NCBI GenBank assembly: GCA_002384855.1
Contig: DGBP01000029.1
Span: forward strand, 19,815-83,814
Source of the DNA: Nocardioidaceae bacterium UBA4001
Lineage (GTDB): Bacteria > Actinomycetota > Actinomycetes > Propionibacteriales > Nocardioidaceae
DNA: 64,000 nt
Direction of reading: 5' to 3'
The notes below the pieces were generated by a model. It had not been told where the DNA came from and searched no databases. It was given only the letters and a program-made list of their open reading frames with translations. Of the stretch, positions 25,258 to 33,661 are shown piece by piece; the stretch's first letter is position 1; every line of letters starts with the position of its first letter. The position numbers and the translations under genes were made by a program.

Positions 25258-26712
25258 GTGTCCGAGACCCCTGTGCGCATGAGCGACGTCCAGGAGACCG
25301 CGCTCCGCGAGATGATGCGGATCGCGCCCGTCATCGACGAGCTCGGGGCCCGGTTCGCCGCGGCGGGCGAGGAGATCGCGCTCGTCGGGGGGCCGGTCCG
25401 CGACGCGCTCCTGGGGCGGCTCCAGAACGACCTGGACTTCACCACCTCCGCGAGGCCCGAGGTGACCGAGCGGCTGGTCAAGGGCTGGGCCGAGGCGGTC
25501 TGGGACGTGGGTCGCGCGTTCGGCACGATCGGCTGCCGCCGGGGTCCCTGGCAGGTGGAGATCACGACCTACCGGTCCGAGAAGTACGACGCGGACTCCC
25601 GCAAGCCCACGGTCGACTACGGCGACTCGCTCGAGGGCGACCTGGGGCGACGCGACTTCACGGTCAACGCGATGGCGATCTCGCTGCCCGGCCGGGACTT
25701 CCAGGACCCCTACGGTGGGCTCGTCGACCTGGCCCACCAGGTGCTCCGCACGCCGGGGCGGCCTGAGGACTCCTTCACCGACGACCCGCTGCGGATGATG
25801 CGGGCGGCCCGTTTCGCCGCCCAGCTCGGCTTCACGGTCGCCCCGGAGGTGGTCGAGGCGATGACCGCGATGGCCGGGCGGATCGAGATCGTCTCGGCCG
25901 AGCGGGTCCGCGACGAGCTGGTGAAGCTCGTGTGCGCGCCGTACCCCCGTCGGGGCCTCGAGCTGCTCGTGCACACCGGCCTGGCCGACCACGTGCTGCC
26001 CGAGCTGCCGGCGCTGGCGCTCGAGCGCGACGAGCACCACAGCCACAAGGACGTCTACGAGCACACGCTCACCGTCCTCGAGCAGGCCATCGACCTCGAG
26101 CACCGGTTGAGCTCCGAGGACCCTCCGGCTCCCGACCTCGTCGTCCGCTTCGCCGCGTTGATGCACGACGTCGGCAAGCCGCGAACCCGCAAGTTCCTCG
26201 GCGACGGCACGGTCACCTTCCACCACCACGACGTCGTGGGCGCGAAGATCACCCGCAGGCGGATGCGCGCGCTGCGCTTCTCCAACGACGACATCGACGC
26301 CGTGACCAAGCTCGTCGACCTGCACCTGCGTTTCCACGGGTACGGCACCGGTGAGTGGACAGACTCCGCCGTCCGCCGCTACGTCCGCGACGCCGGCGAC
26401 CAGCTCGAGCGGCTGCACATCCTCACCCGGGCCGACTCGACGACCCGCAACCGTCGCAAGGCCGACCGCCTGCGCCGCGCCTACGACCACCTCGAGGAGC
26501 GGATCGCGCGGCTCGCGGAGCAGGAGGAGCTCGACGCGGTCCGCCCCGACCTCGACGGCAACCAGATCATGGAGCTGCTCGGGATCGGACCGGGCAGGGA
26601 GGTCGGCCACGCCTACAAGTTCCTCATGGAGCTCCGGCTCGACCGCGGGCCGATGTCGCAGGAGGAGGCGTCCGAGGCGCTCCTCTCATGGTGGTCGAAC
26701 CGGTCGTCCTGA
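25258..26712 (+). CDS. pcnA: CCA tRNA nucleotidyltransferase
   Basis: 484 residues. The nucleotidyltransferase head has LVGGPVRDALLGR with LDFTTSARPE, then RRDFTVNAMAISLPGRDFQDPYGG and RMMRAARFAAQLGF. The C-terminal HD domain has FAALMHDVGKPRTRKF near residue 303, as in the actinobacterial form. It adds or repairs the 3' CCA of tRNA. Start GTG 25258, apparently leaderless. It is divergent from the DUF6049 gene, with no intervening NUDIX gene. Confidence 0.95.
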   Translation: MSETPVRMSDVQETALREMMRIAPVIDELGARFAAAGEEIALVGGPVRDALLGRLQNDLDFTTSARPEVTERLVKGWAEAVWDVGRAFGTIGCRRGPWQVEITTYRSEKYDADSRKPTVDYGDSLEGDLGRRDFTVNAMAISLPGRDFQDPYGGLVDLAHQVLRTPGRPEDSFTDDPLRMMRAARFAAQLGFTVAPEVVEAMTAMAGRIEIVSAERVRDELVKLVCAPYPRRGLELLVHTGLADHVLPELPALALERDEHHSHKDVYEHTLTVLEQAIDLEHRLSSEDPPAPDLVVRFAALMHDVGKPRTRKFLGDGTVTFHHHDVVGAKITRRRMRALRFSNDDIDAVTKLVDLHLRFHGYGTGEWTDSAVRRYVRDAGDQLERLHILTRADSTTRNRRKADRLRRAYDHLEERIARLAEQEELDAVRPDLDGNQIMELLGIGPGREVGHAYKFLMELRLDRGPMSQEEASEALLSWWSNRSS

Positions 26713-26718
26713 CCGCGC

Positions 26719-26740
26719 AGCCGGGGGGCAGGGCCCGGCT
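26719..26740. terminator. Hairpin between pcnA and the MFS gene
   Basis: AGCCGGG pairs with CCCGGCT across an 8-base loop, in the 27-base gap between two convergent genes. No T-run. Confidence 0.5.
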
Positions 26741-28041
26741 CAGTGGCTGCTGACCGCTCGGGAGTGTCGCCGCGAGGCGCGCGCGTAGAGGAACGCCGTG
26801 GCGACGTAGCCCAGGGCGATCGCGACCAGCACGGCGTGGGAGCGCCCGGAGAAGGGGAGCACGACGGCCGCGACCGCTGCCGCCGCCACGAACGCGACGT
26901 TGAAGATCACGTCGTACAGCGCGAAGACGCGGCCCCGGAACGCGTCGTCCACCCCGGCCTGGACGAGGGTGTCGACACAGATCTTGATGCCTTGGGAGGC
27001 GATGCCGAGGAAGTAGGCCGACACCAGGAGGGCGGCCTCGGTGAACAGCGCCCCCGGCACGAGCTGGGTGACCGCCGCCGCGCCGAGCAGGGTCAGGATC
27101 CAGGCCCGCAGCGTGATGTGCTCGGTGACGGCGGGGGTGAGGAAGGCTGCAGTGATGAACCCCGCCCCGCTGACCAGGATCGCGAGCGCCAGACCGTTGA
27201 ACGCCGCGTCGGTCGCGTCCGGGGTGTTGAAGTAGTTGCGGTGCAGCAGGATCAGCATCACCGTCGAGACCCCGAAGAAGAACCGGTGCGCGCCGATCGC
27301 AGCGAGTCCGTGCGCAGCGGTGCGACGCTGCCCGAGGTGGACGATCCCGTCGACCAGCCCGCGGGCCACGTGACGAGCGGCCTCGCGGACGGCCGGCCGA
27401 GCCGGGTCGTAGTCGGGTCCGAGGAGCGGACGGGGGATCCGGAGCGCGAGCAGTGCGGCGGCGCCGTACACGACCGCGGCGAGGAGCAGGACCGCCACGT
27501 TCGCGTCGACGGCGGTGACGGGTGCCGTCGCCACACGCACGGCCGTGCCGACGCCGACGCCGGCCAACGACGCGAGGGTGCCGCTGGTGGGGGTCACGGC
27601 GTTGGCCATGATCAGGTCAGGGGGGTCCACGACGTGCGGCAGCGACGCGGAGAGGCCCGCGAGCAGGAAACGGTTCACCGACAGCGCGGCCAAGATCACC
27701 ACGAGCAGGGTGCCGACGTGGAGACCCGTCGCCACACCGGCGGCGATCGCGCCGACGAGCACGACCCGGACCAGGTTCGACACCAGCAGCACCTGACGCC
27801 GCGACCACCGGTCGAGGAAGACGCCGACGAACGGGCCGAGGATGCTGAAGGGCAGCAGGACGACCGCGAGCGCGCCGGCGATCGCCGCGGGTGAGGGGGC
27901 CTGCTCCGGGGAGAAGATGACGTACGACGCCAGCGCCACCTGGAAGACTCCGTCGGCGAACTGGCTGGTGACCCGGACCGCGAAGAGGCGGCGGAACCAC
28001 CTCCCGCGGAGCAGGTGCACGAGGTGCCGCCACGCCGTCAC
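26740..28041 (-). CDS. MFS transporter, MFS_3/enterobactin-exporter-like
   Basis: 433 residues with about 12 membrane segments. An MFS loop-2 type motif is seen in FVGVFLDRWSRRQVLLVSN, with VTSQFADGVFQVALASYVIF at the first helix. The layout resembles exporters of drugs or siderophores; the substrate is unknown. GTG start at 28041. A 36-base-arm inverted repeat separates it from the upstream inositol-phosphate synthase gene on the same strand. Confidence 0.85.
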   Translation of the reverse strand: MTAWRHLVHLLRGRWFRRLFAVRVTSQFADGVFQVALASYVIFSPEQAPSPAAIAGALAVVLLPFSILGPFVGVFLDRWSRRQVLLVSNLVRVVLVGAIAAGVATGLHVGTLLVVILAALSVNRFLLAGLSASLPHVVDPPDLIMANAVTPTSGTLASLAGVGVGTAVRVATAPVTAVDANVAVLLLAAVVYGAAALLALRIPRPLLGPDYDPARPAVREAARHVARGLVDGIVHLGQRRTAAHGLAAIGAHRFFFGVSTVMLILLHRNYFNTPDATDAAFNGLALAILVSGAGFITAAFLTPAVTEHITLRAWILTLLGAAAVTQLVPGALFTEAALLVSAYFLGIASQGIKICVDTLVQAGVDDAFRGRVFALYDVIFNVAFVAAAAVAAVVLPFSGRSHAVLVAIALGYVATAFLYARASRRHSRAVSSH

Positions 28042-28064
28042 TCCGTCGCTCCTGTCTGTCGTTG

Positions 28065-28144
28065 TCCCACGTTCACCTGGGAAAGCGTCACTCCCCGCGA
28101 CAAATATCTCGCGGGGAGTGACGGTTTCTCAGGTTCACGTGGGA
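28065..28144. repeat. Long imperfect inverted repeat, 36-base arms
   Basis: Left arm 28065-28100 and right arm 28109-28144 are complementary at 32 of 36 positions around the A+T-rich 8-base loop CAAATATC. The inner 15 bases (CGTCACTCCCCGCGA) pair perfectly. It lies about 10 bases after the inositol-phosphate synthase stop and 24 bases before the MFS start. It could be a terminator, an mRNA-stabilising hairpin, or a small mobile palindrome. No second copy was noticed in the window. Confidence 0.75.
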
Positions 28145-28154
28145 AAGCTCGGGG

Positions 28155-29234
28155 TCAGCGCTCGACCTCGCCGCGGATGAACGCCTCGACCGAGGCGCGA
28201 CCCTCGTCGTCGGGACGCTGCACAGGCGGGGACTTCATGAGGTACGACGACGCGGAGAGGATCGGGCCGCCGATGCCGCGGTCCTTGGCGATCTTCGCGG
28301 CCCGGATCGCGTCGATGATGATGCCGGCGCTGTTCGGGGAGTCCCACACCTCGAGCTTGTACTCCATGTTCAGCGGCACGTCGCCGAAGGCCCGGCCCTC
28401 GAGGCGGACGTAGGCCCACTTGCGGTCGTCGAGCCACTGGACGTAGTCCGAGGGGCCGATGTGCACGTTGCGGGCACCGAGGTCGTGCTCGATGTTCGAC
28501 GTCACGGCCTGGGTCTTGGAGACCTTCTTGGACTCCAGCCGCTCGCGCTCGAGCATGTTCTTGAAGTCCATGTTGCCGCCTACGTTGAGCTGGTAGGTGC
28601 GGTCGAGCACCACGCCGCGGTCCTCGAACAGCTTGGCCATCACGCGGTGGGTGATGGTGGCACCGACCTGCGACTTGATGTCGTCGCCGATGATCGGCAG
28701 GCCGGCGTCCTCGAACTTCTTGGCCCACTCGGGGTCGGAGGCGATGAAGACCGGGAGTGCGTTGACGAAGGCCACCCCGGCGTCGAGGGCGCACTGCGCG
28801 TAGAACTTCGCGGCCTCCTCGGAGCCCACGGGGAGGTAGCAGACCAGGACGTCGGCCCCGGTCTCCTTGAGGGTCGCCACGACGTCGACCGGGTCGGCGT
28901 CGGACTCCTCGATCGTCTCGCGGTAGTACTTGCCGAGGCCGTCAAGGGTGTGGCCCCGCTGGACGGTCACACCGGTCGGGGGCACGTCGGTGATCTTGAT
29001 GGTGTTGTTCTCGGAGGCGGTGATCGCGTCCGAGAGGTCGAAGCCGACCTTCTTGGCGTCGACGTCGAAGGCGGCCACGAACTCCACGTCGTTGACGTGG
29101 TAGTCGCCGAACTTCACGTGCATGAGGCCGGGGACGGCTCCTGCGGGGTCGGCGTCCTTGTAGTACTCGACGCCTTGGATCAGGGAGGTGGCGCAGTTGC
29201 CGACCCCCACGACTGCTACACGAACCGAACCCAT
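28155..29234 (-). CDS. ino1: Inositol-3-phosphate synthase
   Basis: 359 residues. It has the NAD-binding MGSVRVAVVGVGNCATSLIQG start, ADVLVCYLPVGSEEAAKFYA, and FINALP-type and GDDIKSQVGATITHRVM segments, with LNVGGNMDFKNMLE near residue 225. It converts glucose-6-phosphate to inositol-3-phosphate for phosphatidylinositol and mycothiol. Start ATG 29234, with AAGGAG 6 bases upstream, is preferred over an ATG five codons earlier. It lies 18 bases after the PadR gene, so the two are likely cotranscribed. Confidence 0.96.
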   Translation of the reverse strand: MGSVRVAVVGVGNCATSLIQGVEYYKDADPAGAVPGLMHVKFGDYHVNDVEFVAAFDVDAKKVGFDLSDAITASENNTIKITDVPPTGVTVQRGHTLDGLGKYYRETIEESDADPVDVVATLKETGADVLVCYLPVGSEEAAKFYAQCALDAGVAFVNALPVFIASDPEWAKKFEDAGLPIIGDDIKSQVGATITHRVMAKLFEDRGVVLDRTYQLNVGGNMDFKNMLERERLESKKVSKTQAVTSNIEHDLGARNVHIGPSDYVQWLDDRKWAYVRLEGRAFGDVPLNMEYKLEVWDSPNSAGIIIDAIRAAKIAKDRGIGGPILSASSYLMKSPPVQRPDDEGRASVEAFIRGEVER

Positions 29235-29252
29235 CGGGCTCTCCTTCACTGC

Positions 29253-29870
29253 CTATGCGTTTTCTGTCTCGGTACTGCGGTCGTCCAGGTTGTTCTTTCG
29301 CTGCGCCGTCCGCTCGGCGGCGATGAGGTCCGACAGCCACCGGACCTCCCGCTCGACGGACTCGACCCCGTGGCGCTGGAGCTCGGTCGCGTAGCGGTCC
29401 ATCTCCTTCTGCGTCCGCTTGAGCTGGCCCTGGACCCGCTCGAGCCGCTCCTCGAGCCGGGTGCGCCGGCCCTCGAGGATCCGCAGCCGGATCTCCATGT
29501 CGGTGCGGCTGAAGAACGCGAACCGCACGTCGAAGTTGTCGTCCTCCCACGCCGACGGGCCCGCCTGGGCCATCAGCTCGGTGAACCGGGCGTCACCGGC
29601 GGCAGTGAGCTCGTAGACGATCCGCTGCCTGCGGCTCACCCCGACAGCTCCGCTGCCCGTCGTACCCGAGGAGTCGGTCGCGGGCGACTGCTCCTGGATC
29701 CACCCGGACTTCAGCATCCTCTTCAGCGCGGGGTAGAGGGATCCGTAGGACAGCACGCGGCTCCAGCCGAGCACCACGTTGAGCTGCTTGCGCAGCTCGT
29801 AGCCGTGCATCGGCGACTCGTGCAGCAGTCCGAGGACTGCGAGCTCGAGCGTGTCGCCACGACGTGCCAC
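29253..29870 (-). CDS. PadR family transcriptional regulator
   Basis: 205 residues. The winged-helix PadR domain has LELAVLGLLHESPMHGYELR and LSYGSLYPALKRMLKSGWI. A C-terminal part with a long helix (EIRLRILEGRRTRLEERLERV) suits dimerisation. GTG start at 29870 with GAAGAAGG upstream. It probably represses its own operon (PadR-ino1) and perhaps the divergent PBP gene through the TATCG palindromes at 29913-29930. The ligand is unknown. Confidence 0.9.
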   Translation of the reverse strand: MARRGDTLELAVLGLLHESPMHGYELRKQLNVVLGWSRVLSYGSLYPALKRMLKSGWIQEQSPATDSSGTTGSGAVGVSRRQRIVYELTAAGDARFTELMAQAGPSAWEDDNFDVRFAFFSRTDMEIRLRILEGRRTRLEERLERVQGQLKRTQKEMDRYATELQRHGVESVEREVRWLSDLIAAERTAQRKNNLDDRSTETENA

Positions 29871-29912
29871 CGACCGACCTTCTTCCTCACGCGCTGGGAT
29901 AGCGGAAGGACC

Positions 29913-29930
29913 TATCGTACCGATATATCG
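29913..29930. promoter_or_regulatory. Candidate PadR operator
   Basis: Overlapping palindromes TATCGTACCGATA (29913-29925) and CGATATATCG (29921-29930), a rare A+T-rich island in the gap between the padR and PBP genes. Position and symmetry suit a PadR dimer site. Confidence 0.55.
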
Positions 29931-30049
29931 AGGGGTTGGTACACCGCCCGTCCGGGTGAGCCCGGTCGCACGGTTCCCCGCTCGCGCCGGGTCCCCCGTA
30001 CCCTCTCTATGGCAGTTCGTACGTCTTCCCCTGTCCCGGAGAGAAACTC

Positions 30050-32257
30050 TTGAGTGCTCAGCGCAAGCGCACGCCCTCGGGCGGCCACCGCAGCGCGCCC
30101 CGCAACGGCGGCGCCAAGAAGGGGTCCACGGTCCAGAAGAAGAGCCTCGGCCGCAGGATCCTGACGTGGGGATTCGTGGCCGGGCTGGCCGCCGTCGTCG
30201 TCGGCGCACTCGGCTTCGCCTACGTCTACGCCTCGACCGACATTCCGAACCCCAACGAGGACTTCCAGGCGCAGACCACCTTCGTCTACTACGACAACGG
30301 CAAGGCCGAGCTCGGCCGCTTCGCCTCGCAGAACCGGTCCAGCATCCCGCTCTCGGAGATGCCCCAGCACGTGCAGGACGCGGTGATCGCCGCGGAGAAC
30401 CGCACCTTCTGGGAGGACCGAGGCCTGGACCCCAAGGGCATCCTGCGCGCCGCCTTCAGCAACGCGACGAGCGAGTCGACCCAAGGTGCGTCGACGATCA
30501 CCCAGCAGTACGTCAAGATCCTCTACCTCTCGCAGGAGCGCACGCTCGAGCGGAAGGTCAAGGAGGCCTTCCTCAGCCTCAAGATCCACAATCAGCAGTC
30601 CAAGGAGGAGATCCTCCAGGGCTACCTGAACACCATCTACTTCGGCCGCGGCGCCTACGGCATCCAGGCCGCGGCGCAGGCCTACTTCGGCAAGGACGCC
30701 GCTGATCTCGACGTGCGCGAGGGAGCAGCACTGGCGGCGATCCTGAACCGGCCCAACGGGATGGACCCCGCGCAGGGCAAGGAGGCCAAGGAGGACCTGA
30801 AGGATCGCTACGAGTACGTCGTCGGTGGCATGGTCGACATGGGTGTGCTGGACGCTGAGAGCGGCGAGAAGGCCGCAGCCCGCCTCCCGCGGTTCGAGCA
30901 GGTCGAGGTGGAGGACAGCCTCGGCGGACCCAAGGGCCATGTGCTCGCTCTCGTCAGGAGCGAGCTGCGCGAGGCAGGCTTCAGCGACGCCGACATCGAC
31001 GGCGGCGGCCTGCGCGTGACCACCACCTTCTCCCGCAAGATGCAGCGCGCCGCAGCGGCGGCGGTCCGCGAGGAACGGCCGAAGGAGGCCGCCAAGGGCG
31101 TGAAGATCGGCCTCGCCGCGGTCCAGCCCGGTTCCGGAGCCCTCAAGGCGATGTACGGCGGCCGGGACTACGTCGAGGACCAGCGCAACTGGGCCCTCAC
31201 CGGGCGCCAGCCGGGCTCGACCTTCAAGCCGTTCGCCCTCGCCGCGGGGCTGCTCAACGACATCAGCCTCTTCGACACCTTCGACGGCAACACCCTCGAG
31301 CTTCCCGACGGCACGGAGATCAACAACGAGGGTGGCACCCAGTACGGCCCGGTCAACATGATCAAGGCCACCGAGCAGTCGATCAACACCGCCTACGTCG
31401 ACATGACCATGGCGATGGAGGGCGGTCCGCAGGAGGTCATCGACGCCGCTGTCGCCGCGGGCATCCCGCGCAAGGCACCGGGGCTGACCCCGGACCCGAC
31501 GATCACCCTGGGCACGGCCGACATCAAGCCGGTCGACCTCGCCGCGGCCTACGCCACGCTCGCCAACCAGGGCCGGCGCAACGACTGGTTCGTCATCGAG
31601 AAGGTGACCGACGCCACCGGCCGCGAGCTCTACCAGCACAAGAGCAGGGAGCGGCGCGCGTTCCCCGCCGATGTGACGTCCAACGTCGTGTACGCCCAGC
31701 AGCAGGTCGTGAAGACCGGCACGGGCACGGCGGCGCAGGAGCTCGGCTGCCCCGTCGCGGGCAAGACCGGCACCGCCAACCTGCGGCCGGACACGCCCGG
31801 GGTGACCTCGGCCTGGTTCGCCGGCTACACCCCCCGCCTCGCCGCGACCGCGATGTACGTCCGGGGCAAGTCCGGGACCGGGAACCTCGACGGTGTGGGC
31901 GGCCTGCCCGACTTCTTCGGCGGTGCCTACCCGGCTCGCACCTGGACCGCCTTCATGTCGAAGGCGCTCGAGGGCCAGGAGTGCGTGGAGTTCCCGGAGG
32001 TCGACTACGTCAACGGCTCGCCGACGCCGACGTACACCCCGCCGCCGGAGACCGAGGAGCCGACGCCGACGCCGACCCCGACGCCGACCCCGACCCCGAC
32101 GCCGACCCCGACGCCGACCCCGACCCCGACGCCGACCCCGACGCCGAAGCCGACGCCCCCGGGCCAGTCGCCCAAGCCGACGCCTCCCGGGCAGGAGCCG
32201 GATCCGACGATCATCCCGGAGCCGACGCCGAGCGACGGCCCCGGCAACGGCAACTAG
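30050..32257 (+). CDS. Bifunctional penicillin-binding protein (transglycosylase/transpeptidase)
   Basis: 735 residues. A basic cytoplasmic start and one membrane anchor (FVAGLAAVVVGALGFAYVYA) are followed by a GT51 domain with AAENRTFWEDRGLDPKGILR and QGASTITQQYVK. The transpeptidase domain has SxxK in GSTFKPFALAAG, SxN in SINTAYVDM and KTG in VAGKTGTANLR. It polymerises and cross-links peptidoglycan outside the membrane. The C-terminus is a Thr-Pro-rich tail. TTG start at 30050, GGAGAG upstream. The GT87 gene follows 3 bases after the stop. Confidence 0.94.
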   Translation: MSAQRKRTPSGGHRSAPRNGGAKKGSTVQKKSLGRRILTWGFVAGLAAVVVGALGFAYVYASTDIPNPNEDFQAQTTFVYYDNGKAELGRFASQNRSSIPLSEMPQHVQDAVIAAENRTFWEDRGLDPKGILRAAFSNATSESTQGASTITQQYVKILYLSQERTLERKVKEAFLSLKIHNQQSKEEILQGYLNTIYFGRGAYGIQAAAQAYFGKDAADLDVREGAALAAILNRPNGMDPAQGKEAKEDLKDRYEYVVGGMVDMGVLDAESGEKAAARLPRFEQVEVEDSLGGPKGHVLALVRSELREAGFSDADIDGGGLRVTTTFSRKMQRAAAAAVREERPKEAAKGVKIGLAAVQPGSGALKAMYGGRDYVEDQRNWALTGRQPGSTFKPFALAAGLLNDISLFDTFDGNTLELPDGTEINNEGGTQYGPVNMIKATEQSINTAYVDMTMAMEGGPQEVIDAAVAAGIPRKAPGLTPDPTITLGTADIKPVDLAAAYATLANQGRRNDWFVIEKVTDATGRELYQHKSRERRAFPADVTSNVVYAQQQVVKTGTGTAAQELGCPVAGKTGTANLRPDTPGVTSAWFAGYTPRLAATAMYVRGKSGTGNLDGVGGLPDFFGGAYPARTWTAFMSKALEGQECVEFPEVDYVNGSPTPTYTPPPETEEPTPTPTPTPTPTPTPTPTPTPTPTPTPTPKPTPPGQSPKPTPPGQEPDPTIIPEPTPSDGPGNGN
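32060..32146 (+). repeat. Thr-Pro coding tandem repeat in the PBP gene
   Basis: A low-complexity run of CCGACG and CCGACC units encodes about 14 consecutive Pro-Thr pairs near the PBP C-terminus. Such hexamer repeats are prone to length variation, and the product is a rigid, possibly glycosylated, wall-spanning stretch. Confidence 0.85.
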
Positions 32258-32260
32258 CCC

Positions 32261-33661
32261 GTGCGCGAGCCTGCCCGGCCCTCGCTCGACGACCCGGTCG
32301 TGACCGCTGCGAGCGAGGTCGTCGGGGGCCCGGTGGGGGAGCACGCGGCACCGCATCCGTGGTGGACGCCGGTGCGGGTCGTGCTCGCGGTCGCGACGCT
32401 GGCGTTCGCCGTCGGCATGGTCCAGAAGACGCCTTGTGTGTCGACGAACTGGGCCGACGGCGAGCTGCGCTACACCGCGATGTGCTACTCGGACGTGCCC
32501 TACCTCTACACCGGGCGTGGCCTCGCCGAGCGCTCGGTGCCGTTCAGTGACACCGGTGACCGGTACCAGGTCCTGGAGTACCCCGTCGTCATCGGTTACT
32601 TCGCCTACGGCGCGGCCGTGCTCACCCAGACCCTGTCGGGGGGTGCGGACCTCGAGGAGCGGCGTGCCCTGCCCGCCGACCAGGTGCACGCCGCACCGGG
32701 GGTGGCCGACGAGGCGGGGCTGTACTTCGTCGTGACCGCGATGCTGCTCGCTCCCGTGCTCCTCGTGGCTGCGTGGTTCATGGCCGGCGCGCAGCGGGGC
32801 CGTCCGTGGGACGCGATGCTGTTCGCCGCCGCGCCGGCGCTGGCCCTGACCGGGCTGATCAACTGGGACGTCCTCTCGGTCGCCATGGTCGCCGGCGCGA
32901 TGTGGGCCTGGGCCCGTGGCCGCCCGGTGCTGACAGGGGTGCTGATCGGCCTCGGCACCGCCACGAAGCTCTACCCGCTCTTCCTGCTCGGCGCGATCCT
33001 CGTGGTCACCCTGCGTGACCGGCGCCTGCGTGCGTTCTGGGCGGCCACGGCCGCCGCGGCGGCCGCCTGGCTGCTCGCCAACGCGCCGGTGATGCTCCTC
33101 GCCTTCGAGCAGTGGAAGGTGTTCTGGAGCTTCAACTCCGACCGCGGCGCCGACCTCGGCTCGCTCTGGCTCGTCTGGCAGCAGGCCGGCCACGTCGTCT
33201 CACCAGAGGCGATCAACCTGGGGTCCTGGGTGCTGTTCGCGCTCGCCTGCCTCGGCGTCCTCGTGCTCGGCCTGCTGGCGCCGGGGACCCCGCGGATGGC
33301 GCAGCTGGCCTTCCTCGTGGTCGCTGCCTTCCTGCTCGTGAACAAGGTCTACTCGCCGCAGTACGTCCTGTGGCTGCTGCCGCTGGCCGTGCTGGCCCGG
33401 CCCCGCTGGCGGGACCTGCTGATCTGGCAGGCCGGGGAGCTGTTCTACTTCGCAGCCGTCTGGCTCTACCTCGGCAACGTCACCGCGCCGGCCGCTGAGG
33501 GAGCGCCCGACGGTCTCTACTGGCTGGCGATCGCCGTCCGCGTCGCGGCCCAGCTCTACCTGATGGCCGTGGTCGTGCGCGACGTGCTCCGGCCCTGGCA
33601 CGATCCCGTCCCCCGGGACGACCTGTCCGCGCACCGCAAGGATCCGGCAGCGGTCAGCTGA
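32261..33661 (+). CDS. GT87-family polyprenyl-phosphate-sugar glycosyltransferase, membrane
   Basis: 466 residues with about 10 membrane segments. It has the GT87/DUF2029 features YTGRGLAERSVPFSD in the first external loop, TGLINWDVLSVAMVAGAMWAW, LIGLGTATKLYPLFLLGA and VNKVYSPQYVLWLLPLA near the C-terminus. Relatives transfer mannose or arabinose from polyprenyl-phosphate donors onto envelope glycans. GTG start 3 bases after the PBP stop, so operon partners. The last 8 bases overlap the convergent alanine-racemase-like gene. Confidence 0.85.
   Translation: MREPARPSLDDPVVTAASEVVGGPVGEHAAPHPWWTPVRVVLAVATLAFAVGMVQKTPCVSTNWADGELRYTAMCYSDVPYLYTGRGLAERSVPFSDTGDRYQVLEYPVVIGYFAYGAAVLTQTLSGGADLEERRALPADQVHAAPGVADEAGLYFVVTAMLLAPVLLVAAWFMAGAQRGRPWDAMLFAAAPALALTGLINWDVLSVAMVAGAMWAWARGRPVLTGVLIGLGTATKLYPLFLLGAILVVTLRDRRLRAFWAATAAAAAAWLLANAPVMLLAFEQWKVFWSFNSDRGADLGSLWLVWQQAGHVVSPEAINLGSWVLFALACLGVLVLGLLAPGTPRMAQLAFLVVAAFLLVNKVYSPQYVLWLLPLAVLARPRWRDLLIWQAGELFYFAAVWLYLGNVTAPAAEGAPDGLYWLAIAVRVAAQLYLMAVVVRDVLRPWHDPVPRDDLSAHRKDPAAVS

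Noticed and set aside
23035..26712. 1225-residue plus-strand reading ending in pcnA
   Set aside because: Everything before 25258 is antisense to the DUF6049 gene and lacks any domain. pcnA starts at its own GTG with an adjacent -10 element.
31981..32253. Tandem repeats as a possible CRISPR or satellite
   Set aside because: The units are 6 bases with no unique spacers and encode a Thr-Pro tail in frame with the PBP.
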